From assembly GCA_012520135.1 (NCBI GenBank), contig JAAYOX010000277.1:1-6065 (forward strand): DNA of 6,065 nucleotides, read 5' to 3'. Below, piece after piece: positions 1 through 4,946 of this stretch. The notes under the pieces were generated by a model, which saw only the letters and a program-made list of their open reading frames with translations, made no database searches and was not told the origin of the DNA. The position numbers and the translations under genes were made by a program. Position 1 is the stretch's first letter, and the number at the start of each line of letters is the position of its first letter. Source of the DNA: Clostridia bacterium. GTDB taxonomy: Bacteria > Bacillota > DULZ01.

Positions 1-214
1 CAGGACTGAAAACATCAGATACTGCTTTTACCGATTCCACCGAGCCAAAAGCATCATTGGCAGCTACAGAGTCATCAACTTCAGGTAACTCTACAAAAAC
101 TACGTCGCCTAATGCTTCCGCAGCATGAGCAGTAATCCCGATAACGGCTTTACTGCCATCCACCCTAACCCATTCATGATCCTTGGAATACTTTAATTCA
201 CTTGGAAAACTCAT
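1..214 (-). CDS. gcvH: Glycine cleavage system H protein, partial (C-terminus beyond left edge)
   Basis: GcvH is the lipoyl carrier of the glycine cleavage system. It shuttles the aminomethyl group from P protein (GcvP) to T protein and passes reducing equivalents to dihydrolipoamide dehydrogenase, in the cytoplasm. The first 71 residues are visible; the family is usually about 125-130 residues, so a little under half is outside the window. The start MSFPSELKYSKDHEWV is the typical H-protein N-terminus, and the lipoylation-site motif ESVKAVSD is present with Lys63 as the lipoyl lysine. The ATG (214-212) directly follows the gcvT stop codon with no gap. Its ribosome binding site AAGGGGG (223-229) lies inside the last codons of gcvT, so translation is probably coupled. 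It belongs to the glycine-riboswitch operon; gcvP genes probably follow to the left, which is inference. Confidence 0.96.
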   Translation of the reverse strand, partial: MSFPSELKYSKDHEWVRVDGSKAVIGITAHAAEALGDVVFVELPEVDDSVAANDAFGSVESVKAVSDVFSP

Positions 215-1315
215 TTATTTTGCCCCCTTTTGGAAAAATGGTGGTTTAATAAGAACAGCTTTAACATCTTTTCCTCGAATTTCTACATCTATTTCTGTGC
301 CAATGTCGGCAAACTCACTCTTGATCAAAGCCTTGTCGAGGTTTTTACCTGCAGTGGGAGCAGGCATCCCGGAGGTAATATGGCCAATCACCTGACCGTC
401 CTTTTTCACCGGATAACCGGCCCTGGCGATCCCCCGGCCGACCATTTCCAGACCCCTTATTCTCCTGGGTACTCCTTCTGCTTTCTGCTTTTGCAAAGCT
501 TCTTTGCCGATGAAATCTTCTTCTTTATCTAAAGCGACAAATTTCCCTAATAAAGCTTCCAAAGGTGTAATATCCTCATCCAACTCATGGCCGTACAAAG
601 GCATATTAGCTTCAAAGCGGAGGGAATCCCGTGCACCCAGCCCTGCCGGTTCCACAATGCCTTTGCCAGCTTCCAAGATGCCATCCCAAATCAAGCGGGT
701 ATCTCCGGCATCACAGTATACTTCAAAGCCGTCCTCGCCGGTATATCCTGTCCGGGAGATCAAGCAGGGTTTACCCGCAACCTCTCCTCTGGTAAACCAG
801 TAGGGCCTCAACCCTTCCAGAGAAGCATCTGTCAATTGCTGCAGCACTTCCAAGGCCTTGGGACCTTGCAGAGCCACCAGTCCCGTCTGGTTAGAAATAT
901 CTGTTAACTCTACGTCAAAGTCAGCCAAGTGCTCATTAATCCAGGCCCAATCCTTATCCTTATTGCCTGCATTCACAACTAACATATACTCTTCTTCACC
1001 GGTTTTGTAGACAATTAAATCATCTACCACACCGCCTGTAGGATAGCACATCATGGCGTACATACATTGCCCTACCGATTGATGGGAGAAATCTGCTGTC
1101 AATAAGTACTGGATTGCTTTTAAGGCTTCGGATCCTTTGATTACGATTTCACCCATGTGGCAGACATCAAACAATCCCGCCTCATTGCGTACCGCATTAT
1201 GTTCCTTGATTATGCCACTATACTGAACGGGCATTTCCCATCCACCGAAATCAACCATCTTAGCACCCAGTGCTATATGTGCGTCGAATAAAGGCGTTCT
1301 TTTTAACTCCGACAT
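215..1315 (-). CDS. gcvT: Glycine cleavage system T protein (aminomethyltransferase)
   Basis: GcvT transfers the methylene carbon of the aminomethyl-lipoyl H protein to tetrahydrofolate, giving 5,10-methylene-THF and releasing ammonia. The protein has 366 residues, close to the family norm of about 360-370. It opens with KRTPLFDAHIALGAKMVDFGGWEMPV, of which FGGWEMPV is typical. The conserved acidic motif GGVVDDLIVYK (residues 94-104) carries the Asp needed for catalysis in this family. SRTGYTGEDGFEVY and the folate-site region ARDSLRFEANMPLYGHEL follow, then a C-terminal barrel domain with a proline-rich end. The ATG start is supported by AGGAGGT at 1323-1329, about 7-8 bases upstream. It is the first gene of the operon under the tandem glycine riboswitch and terminator at 1420-1626. 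gcvH starts at the very next base after its TAA stop. Nothing suggests damage to the gene. Confidence 0.98.
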   Translation of the reverse strand: MSELKRTPLFDAHIALGAKMVDFGGWEMPVQYSGIIKEHNAVRNEAGLFDVCHMGEIVIKGSEALKAIQYLLTADFSHQSVGQCMYAMMCYPTGGVVDDLIVYKTGEEEYMLVVNAGNKDKDWAWINEHLADFDVELTDISNQTGLVALQGPKALEVLQQLTDASLEGLRPYWFTRGEVAGKPCLISRTGYTGEDGFEVYCDAGDTRLIWDGILEAGKGIVEPAGLGARDSLRFEANMPLYGHELDEDITPLEALLGKFVALDKEEDFIGKEALQKQKAEGVPRRIRGLEMVGRGIARAGYPVKKDGQVIGHITSGMPAPTAGKNLDKALIKSEFADIGTEIDVEIRGKDVKAVLIKPPFFQKGAK

Positions 1316-1322
1316 AAGCTAC

Positions 1323-1329
1323 ACCTCCT
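1323..1329 (-). promoter_or_regulatory. Ribosome binding site of gcvT
   Basis: AGGAGGT on the minus strand lies 7-8 bases before the gcvT ATG. It is a near-perfect Shine-Dalgarno sequence and fixes the start codon. It lies roughly 90 bases beyond the riboswitch terminator, which favours transcriptional over translational control by the riboswitch. Confidence 0.85.
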
Positions 1330-1419
1330 AGTTTGCTTGCTACCATTTTGCCCTTCAGACTCGTCTTTTATTAGTAAATTACCACCCCTCTCAAAGCTAC
1401 ATTAATAGTCATGAAACAC

Positions 1420-1466
1420 AAAAAAGCAGAGTAAAAAGGCATTCCCTCTCATGCCTTTTCCCTCTG
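1420..1466 (-). terminator. Intrinsic terminator, expression platform of the glycine riboswitch
   Basis: Reading the minus strand, CAGAGGGAAAAGGCAT (1466-1451) pairs with ATGCCTTTTTACTCTG (1442-1427) around the loop GAGAGGGA. All 16 positions pair except one G-U wobble and one G-A mismatch. The stem is followed by C and six T residues (1425-1420). Its outer arm CAGAG (1466-1462) is at the same time the 3' strand of the P1 stem of the second aptamer, where it pairs with CTCTG at 1519-1515. The two structures exclude each other. Glycine binding should hold P1 and weaken the terminator, letting RNA polymerase reach gcvT. This matches the known ON behaviour of glycine riboswitches ahead of gcv genes; the switching here is inferred. 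Confidence 0.88.
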
Positions 1467-1626
1467 TCCTTTTACCTGAGAGATTACCATTCATCGGTTT
1501 CCCAAAATAATCTCCAGAGGTGTGTCCACATGCGGTTCTTTTACCTGAAAGTTTCCCCAATCACAAATGGATGGGGTGCTTCTTCGGTGTCCCGAAAAGG
1601 ATCTCTCCCACTATGTTTCATTCACA
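1461..1626 (-). promoter_or_regulatory. Tandem glycine riboswitch (two aptamers, kink-turn leader)
   Basis: Two glycine aptamers lie head to tail on the minus strand upstream of gcvT. Aptamer 1 spans about 1615-1527 and contains GGGAGAG, CACCGAAG and the conserved core CTTTCAGG (1551-1544). Aptamer 2 spans 1520-1461 and has GGAGA, AACCGATGAA and the core CTCTCAGG (1482-1475) followed by TAAAAGGACAGAGG, the most typical signature of the class. P1 of aptamer 1 pairs ACAT-A-GTGG (1616-1608) with CCGCATGT (1535-1528), leaving one bulged A. P1 of aptamer 2 pairs CCTCTG (1520-1515) with CAGAGG (1466-1461). The leader TGTG (1626-1623) can pair with the linker CACA (1524-1521), flanked by GA/GA, as in the known leader-linker kink-turn. 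The aptamers sense glycine, the substrate of the encoded enzymes. Confidence 0.95.
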
Positions 1627-1661
1627 ATTATGCATTTCCAAGGGAAATTCCCCTATCTATA

Positions 1662-1689
1662 ATGTTAACTGTCATTGAAAAAATGTCAA
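1662..1689 (-). promoter_or_regulatory. Probable sigma-A promoter of the gcv operon
   Basis: On the minus strand a perfect -35 box TTGACA (1689-1684) is followed after 16 bases by TAACAT (1667-1662), which matches four of six positions of the -10 consensus. Transcription would begin around 1655, some 30 bases before the riboswitch leader helix. A second possible -10, TATAGAT (1661-1655), sits at a poor distance of 22 bases from the TTGACA. The position just ahead of the riboswitch supports the call, but the -10 box is not strong. Confidence 0.55.
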
Positions 1690-1744
1690 TAGTTGTTCAT
1701 GCAACCTTAAGATTTTCGACAAAATTCCTATATATATTCTAAAT

Positions 1745-1792
1745 GACAACAAAGAGCTTCCGGGTTGGGACTTTGAGCCCATAGCCCGGAGC
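1745..1792 (-). terminator. Hairpin, probable terminator of the small gene at 1824-1988
   Basis: GCTCCGGG (1792-1785, minus strand) pairs with CCCGGAAGC (1764-1756), with one bulged base. Inside it TGGG (1781-1778) pairs with CCCA (1769-1766), so the stem has about 12 pairs and high GC. On the minus strand it is followed by CTCTTTGTTGT, a T-rich but imperfect tail; on the plus strand the flank is CATTTATCT. The position 31 bases after the small gene's stop favours a minus-strand terminator, which also keeps that transcript out of the gcv leader. The weak T-tract lowers confidence. Confidence 0.5.
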
Positions 1793-1823
1793 CATTTATC
1801 TCCTCATCTACTTACACTTGTAT

Positions 1824-1988
1824 TTACTTATTTTTTTGTTGCCCAAATCCACCTTTACCTTTCTTGGTAACTGCAGAACTGGAACCCGCAGTATCGGTAG
1901 CTAAACCCATTCCTGTGGCAAACTCATAATTAAAGTCATCACCGGACGGGTTAGTTTTTCTTTTCATCTTTTTTTCTTTTCGTGCCAT
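1824..1988 (-). CDS. Small basic protein of unknown function, possibly spore-related
   Basis: This 54-residue reading frame runs from ATG (1988-1986) to TAA (1826-1824). I do not recognise the protein. It has a strongly basic head (MARKEKKMKRK), a middle part with YEFATGMGLATDT, a serine-rich stretch (GSSSAVTK) and a lysine/glycine-rich tail ending QQKNK. It has no membrane segment or signal peptide and no cysteine. The case for a real gene is the near-perfect ribosome binding site AGGAGGTGA (2006-1998) at 9 bases from the ATG, and the hairpin behind the stop. The EFAT stretch and small size loosely recall gamma-type small acid-soluble spore proteins (EFASET), and the neighbours are sporulation genes. 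That resemblance is weak and should not be used as a name. Confidence 0.7.
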   Translation of the reverse strand: MARKEKKMKRKTNPSGDDFNYEFATGMGLATDTAGSSSAVTKKGKGGFGQQKNK

Positions 1989-2036
1989 TTTGCCCTTTCA
2001 CCTCCTATTTTATTATTTTGTTTATCCAAAAAGTTA

Positions 2037-2090
2037 TTCTTTGCCCGGACTGAGGACGTCTTTTTTTCGTCTGCATAAACTGGCAAAGAA
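2037..2090. repeat. Inverted repeat in the divergent promoter region
   Basis: TTCTTTGCC (2037-2045) and GGCAAAGAA (2082-2090) are exact 9-bp inverted arms, 36 bases apart. Inside them GGACG (2054-2058) can pair with CGTCT (2068-2072) around a T-rich loop, with one G-T wobble. The element sits between the divergent small gene and the L,D-transpeptidase gene. Its right arm touches the ribosome binding site AAAGGAGG at 2089-2096. It could be an operator shared by both genes or a folded leader of either transcript; the sequence does not decide. Confidence 0.5.
2056..2081 (+). promoter_or_regulatory. Possible sigma-K-like promoter of the L,D-transpeptidase gene
   Basis: CATAAACT (2074-2081) resembles the CATANNNT -10 element of mother-cell sigma factors. 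An AC dinucleotide (2056-2057), as in the short sigma-K -35 element, lies 16 bases upstream. Transcription would start near 2087, only a few bases before the AAAGGAGG ribosome binding site. The B. subtilis relative YkuD is a spore-associated enzyme, which makes late mother-cell expression reasonable. These elements are short and can occur by chance. Confidence 0.25.
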
Positions 2091-2103
2091 AGGAGGTTAA
2101 CCG

Positions 2104-2613
2104 GTGAGAATTGAAATAAATCTTTCTATAAGGCGTCTCAAACTTTACGATCGTCAATCAGTTTACGGTGTTTATCCGGTAGCTATTGGCAAGCCAAAAA
2201 CACCTACTCCGGAAGGGCACTACCATATTACCCGAAAAATTATTAATCCAGGGGGCATTCTCGGCAGTCGTTGGTTGGAACTGTCTATCCCCAGCCATGA
2301 CGGCCCTTACGGCATTCATGGAACTACTCAGCCTTGGTCCATTGGCAAAGCTGTTTCCAACGGTTGCATCAGAATGTATAATCACGATGTAGAAGAAATC
2401 TTCCCTCTAGTAAGTATCGGCACTTCCGTAATCATTACCAAATCCGGTGTCTCAGGCAATTCAACAGTTGGTAATTACTACATTGTCCAGCCCGGAGATA
2501 CCTTATGGAACATTGCCAAACGTTTTAGGATTTCTATTGAAACTCTACTGATGTTGAATAACCTGGCTAATCCCCAACTAATTTACCCGGGACAAAAACT
2601 GGTTTTGGGATAA
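2104..2613 (+). CDS. L,D-transpeptidase (YkuD domain) with C-terminal LysM domain
   Basis: The protein (169 residues) is a predicted L,D-transpeptidase, which makes 3-3 cross-links in peptidoglycan, joined to a LysM peptidoglycan-binding domain. The YkuD domain covers about residues 1-115. The active-site region has IHGTTQPW with His72 and the signature SNGCIRM with catalytic Cys88 and Arg90; GKPKTPTPEG and the N-P-G-G segment are also typical. LysM covers about residues 125-168 (YYIVQPGDTLWNIAKRF to YPGQKLVLG). There is no signal peptide, as in B. subtilis YkuD, but there LysM comes first, so the domain order is reversed. The start is GTG at 2104: AAAGGAGG lies 7 bases upstream, and an in-frame TAA at 2098-2100 excludes a longer form. 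spoVT follows after 94 bases with no terminator seen between, so the two may be co-transcribed and act in spore wall or cortex formation, which is inference. Confidence 0.93.
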   Translation: MRIEINLSIRRLKLYDRQSVYGVYPVAIGKPKTPTPEGHYHITRKIINPGGILGSRWLELSIPSHDGPYGIHGTTQPWSIGKAVSNGCIRMYNHDVEEIFPLVSIGTSVIITKSGVSGNSTVGNYYIVQPGDTLWNIAKRFRISIETLLMLNNLANPQLIYPGQKLVLG

Positions 2614-2663
2614 CCCACCCATAATTACAACATTTACTATCTTTTCATCCCTTTAACTGTTAC

Positions 2664-2691
2664 ATAGTTCACCTGAGAACGGGGAAACTAT
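2664..2691 (+). other. Imperfect hairpin in the spoVT leader
   Basis: ATAGTT (2664-2669) pairs with AACTAT (2686-2691), and inner CC (2672-2673) can stack on GG, giving a hairpin of about nine pairs with one bulge and one mismatch. No T-tract follows, so it is not a normal terminator for the transpeptidase gene. It ends six bases before the spoVT ribosome binding site and could be a protein binding site or a translational element. Chance is a real alternative. Confidence 0.3.
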
Positions 2692-2707
2692 TGGCTAAAG
2701 GGGTGAC

Positions 2708-3241
2708 ATGATACCAATGAAAGCAACAGGAGTCGTAAGAAGAATCGATGATTTAGGCAGAGTAGTTATACCCAAGGAGATCAGGAGAACTCTTCGCATC
2801 CGGGAAGGCGAACCTTTGGAGATCTTTACTGATCGGGACGGTGAAGTTATTCTAAAGAAATACATCCCCATCAATGATCTGAGTTTGTATGCTCAGGAAT
2901 ATGTGGATGTGTTGGCGGAAACCCTTAGCGCTATTGCCATCGTAGCCGACGAAGATAGTATTATCGCCGTCGCCGGAGGGCCCAAAAAGGAATTTGCAGG
3001 CCAAAAGATAGGAAACATAGGGGAAATCATGCAACAAGGAAAAACCACCGTTGCCAGTGGTTCCATTACCCAAAACGGTAGAGAATTCAGTTCCATGGTA
3101 GTAGCTCCCATTATCACCGACCGCATTATCGGCTGTGTTTGCCTGGCACCCAAAAAGCAGGATACCAAAATGGGAGAAATTGAAGTAAATTTAGCTAATA
3201 CGGCAGCCACCTTTTTAGCCAAACAAATGCAAAGAGTTTAA
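2708..3241 (+). CDS. spoVT: Stage V sporulation protein T, AbrB-family transcription regulator
   Basis: SpoVT is a DNA-binding regulator that in Bacillus tunes sigma-G-dependent genes in the forespore and affects cortex and coat quality. The first 50 residues form the AbrB/MazE-type swapped-hairpin DNA-binding domain. The stretch from MKATGVVRRIDDLGRVVIPK through EIRRTLRIREGEPLEIF to DRDGEVILKKY is almost identical to B. subtilis SpoVT as I recall it. The rest is the GAF-like C-terminal domain, ending with ANTAATFLAKQMQ, as in the family. At 177 residues it matches the usual 178. Two starts are possible: ATG 2708 (used here, 4-6 bases after AAAGGGG) and ATG 2717, which gives the family's normal MKATG beginning but lies 13-15 bases from that site. 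It follows the L,D-transpeptidase gene and ends at a strong hairpin. No sigma-G promoter is clear. Confidence 0.96.
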   Translation: MIPMKATGVVRRIDDLGRVVIPKEIRRTLRIREGEPLEIFTDRDGEVILKKYIPINDLSLYAQEYVDVLAETLSAIAIVADEDSIIAVAGGPKKEFAGQKIGNIGEIMQQGKTTVASGSITQNGREFSSMVVAPIITDRIIGCVCLAPKKQDTKMGEIEVNLANTAATFLAKQMQRV

Positions 3242-3246
3242 ACCTA

Positions 3247-3290
3247 CAGTCAGTCAACGGTTTCAATAACCGTGACTGACTGATTATTTG
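3247..3290 (+). terminator. Terminator hairpin after spoVT
   Basis: CAGTCAGTC (3247-3255) and ACGGTT (3257-3262) pair with AACCGT (3268-3273) and GACTGACTG (3274-3282). That gives 15 pairs with one bulged A and the loop TCAAT. On the plus strand it is followed by ATTATTTGT, a moderate T-rich tail; the minus side reads TAGGTTTAAAC and is poorer. It starts six bases after the spoVT stop and lies between convergent spoVT and the chemotaxis gene, so it chiefly serves spoVT. Confidence 0.8.
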
Positions 3291-3310
3291 TAAGCTATAT
3301 ACCGTTCATG

Positions 3311-4834
3311 CTACTTCAACAAGGTATCTATATTAAAGGCCACCATTATAATTCCCCTTTTCTTAGCCCGGGGAAAACAAGCATACTTCCAATAATCTTC
3401 CCCGCCCTCCTCTTTTTTAATAGGAGTAATGGCGCACTCTTTGGTCCTTTCCAAAAGTCCGTGATAAAAGGGACCGATTGAAGGTATATTGAGGCCAATA
3501 TCTTTTTTCACCGTAGAGTAGATGACAGTCCCCTGTTCATCGGTAATGCTGACCAAATCTACCCCTAAACGGCGGGCAACGCTATCAATATTGCTCTGAT
3601 TTATTTCTGTTTCCTGATCCAATTTGAGTAAATTCTTACCTAAATTTATCATCCGTTCTTCTACTGCCCGGTCTCCAATTAATTGTTGCAAGCTTTCATT
3701 ATCCTGTTGAATTTGTTCAACTAAACTATGTACATTTTCCAATGTAGCCGTTTCTTCCTCAGCCGCTGCGGCAATCTCCTGGCTGGCTGCCGCCGTTTCA
3801 GCAGCGATTTCGGCCAGCGGATTAATCATGTCGATTACTTCCTGGTTACTTTTTTTAACTTGCTCATTATTATCATAGATGGACTTAAACGCTTCTCGAA
3901 TCCGCTGGATAGTATCTCCTACTGCTTTTAAAGTCTCACCTGTCTTGGCTGCTACTTCATTTCCCTGGAGGATATCCTGGTATACTTCCTGCATTTTAAC
4001 CAGGGACAAGTTGATTTCACCTTGAATTTCACTAATTACCGCTATAATCCCGTCAGCAGATTTTCGTGACTGTTCAGCCAGTTTCCTTACTTCTTCGGCT
4101 ACCACGGCAAAACCCCGCCCATTCTCACCGGCCCGTGCGCTTTCGATGGCAGCGTTGAGAGCCAATAAGTTGGTTTGCTCTGCAATATTAGTAATCGTCT
4201 CTACAATCGCAGTAATACCCGCTGTTTTATCTTGCAACGCTGAGGAACTGTCCACCAACTGGGTTACCGCCTGATTTATCTGCTCCATCTGTCCCTTTAG
4301 AGCTTCAGCCGCTTCTTCACATTGAATAACTTCAGACTTCGCCTCATTGGTAATCAGGACCGCACGCTCCACTGTCGCATTCTGATTGTCCACGGCAGTC
4401 TGGGTAGACGCCAGTGCTTTGGACATGGCTTCTACTTGCTGCTGCTGGCGGCTCATATCTTCCGCAACACTACCGATAGTCTCACTTACTGCCTGGGAGG
4501 AAAGCCGTAATTCCTCAAAGGCCGCCAGCAAGTGATGGTTAGTCTTTAACACTTTACATGAAGAAGAAAGCATCTTTTTATTTGAGTCTAATATTTCCCT
4601 GCCGAACTCCTTAATTTCTTCATTATTGATCTGCTCCAAAAAATCAGAATTGCCTTTAGCAAGCTCAATAACTTGTTTTAATTCCCCCTGATCAACTTTC
4701 CCCATCCGCTTGTAAATATAAATGAACAAGCCAACAGACACCCCTATTAGTACCAGGCCAATAATCTTATTAATCCAAAATACTATTCCACCCAGCACCA
4801 ATAGGCAGTTTTGTAATATTTGCAAATATAACAT
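3311..4834 (-). CDS. Methyl-accepting chemotaxis protein with C-terminal sensory domain
   Basis: MCPs are membrane receptors that control the CheA kinase through CheW. This one has 507 residues from the ATG at 4834-4832, preceded by GGGGGTG about 5 bases upstream. An in-frame ATG at 4936 would add 34 residues, but it lies inside a hairpin, has no ribosome binding site and gives a non-typical sequence. Two hydrophobic helices (about residues 3-20 and 24-41) are split by only a few residues (WINK), so there is no external ligand domain. A long coiled coil follows, with the invariant hairpin tip IAEQTNLLALNAAIESARAG and GRGFAVVAEEVRKLAEQS (about 217-256). After the coiled coil, residues about 416-507 form a further globular domain (VDLVSITDEQGTVIYST to YWKYACFPR and GIIMVAF) that reads like a Cache/PAS-type sensor and should lie in the cytoplasm. 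No NWETF-type CheR tether is seen. The ligand is unknown. The permease gene lies 112 bases upstream in the same direction. Confidence 0.93.
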   Translation of the reverse strand: MLYLQILQNCLLVLGGIVFWINKIIGLVLIGVSVGLFIYIYKRMGKVDQGELKQVIELAKGNSDFLEQINNEEIKEFGREILDSNKKMLSSSCKVLKTNHHLLAAFEELRLSSQAVSETIGSVAEDMSRQQQQVEAMSKALASTQTAVDNQNATVERAVLITNEAKSEVIQCEEAAEALKGQMEQINQAVTQLVDSSSALQDKTAGITAIVETITNIAEQTNLLALNAAIESARAGENGRGFAVVAEEVRKLAEQSRKSADGIIAVISEIQGEINLSLVKMQEVYQDILQGNEVAAKTGETLKAVGDTIQRIREAFKSIYDNNEQVKKSNQEVIDMINPLAEIAAETAAASQEIAAAAEEETATLENVHSLVEQIQQDNESLQQLIGDRAVEERMINLGKNLLKLDQETEINQSNIDSVARRLGVDLVSITDEQGTVIYSTVKKDIGLNIPSIGPFYHGLLERTKECAITPIKKEEGGEDYWKYACFPRAKKRGIIMVAFNIDTLLK

Positions 4835-4872
4835 TTTTGCACCCCCGGCAACACGTCCTTTTTCCTCCCCAT

Positions 4873-4905
4873 CCCTGTCGAGCAACGGGCTTCCACCCAT
4901 ACAGG
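4873..4905 (-). other. Folded element in the chemotaxis gene leader
   Basis: On the minus strand CCTGT (4905-4901) pairs with ACAGG (4878-4874). Inside, GGGT (4898-4895) pairs with GCCC (4890-4887) around GGAA, a GNRA-type tetraloop, with one G-U pair. It lies between the permease terminator hairpin and the MCP ribosome binding site. I cannot match it to a riboswitch class I know; the c-di-GMP-I core elements are absent. It may be a local RNA fold without function. Confidence 0.3.
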
Positions 4906-4941
4906 TAAAGGCATGGTAAGCGTTCAAGCTTACCATGCCCT
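4905..4941 (-). terminator. Hairpin after the permease gene, weak intrinsic terminator
   Basis: GGCATGGTAAG (4939-4929) pairs exactly with CTTACCATGCC (4920-4910) around an eight-base loop, and a G-U and an A-U pair extend the base. It begins six bases after the permease stop. The tail on the minus strand is TTTACC, only three T residues, two of which can be used in the stem. Termination is therefore likely incomplete, and some transcripts may run on into the MCP gene. The stem is nearly symmetric and would also form on the plus strand. Confidence 0.6.
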
Positions 4942-4946
4942 GATTA

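Noticed and set aside
183..907. Plus-strand open frames opposite gcvT
   Set aside because: They are in other frames of a clear gcvT gene, have no ribosome binding site and give no recognisable protein.
1655..1661. TATAGAT as the gcv -10 box
   Set aside because: It is 22 bases from the perfect TTGACA, and no good -35 box stands at 16-18 bases from it.
1530..1742. Plus-strand 70-residue open frame
   Set aside because: It lies across the reverse complement of the glycine riboswitch and gcv promoter, and its composition is explained by that RNA.
2008..2040. Sigma-G promoter of the small minus-strand gene (GAATA with CAAAATA)
   Set aside because: Both boxes look acceptable, but they are only 14 bases apart, too short for sigma-G, and the region is simply A/T-rich.
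2640..2670. Sigma-G promoter of spoVT (TCATC with CATAGTT)
   Set aside because: The -35 match is poor and the spacing too short; there is no convincing alternative.
2893..3222. Minus-strand 109-residue open frame opposite spoVT
   Set aside because: It is a shadow of spoVT, with no ribosome binding site or recognisable domain.
4835..4936. N-terminal extension of the chemoreceptor to the ATG at 4936
   Set aside because: The ATG is inside the permease terminator hairpin, no ribosome binding site precedes it, and the extra 34 residues would come before the first membrane helix without any family likeness. ATG 4834 has GGGGGTG at a normal distance.
4850..4946. Cyclic-di-GMP riboswitch ahead of the chemoreceptor
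   Set aside because: Such riboswitches are common before clostridial MCP genes, and TATGG with AGCC is suggestive, but the GCAAACC and GACGCAAAGCC core elements are missing.
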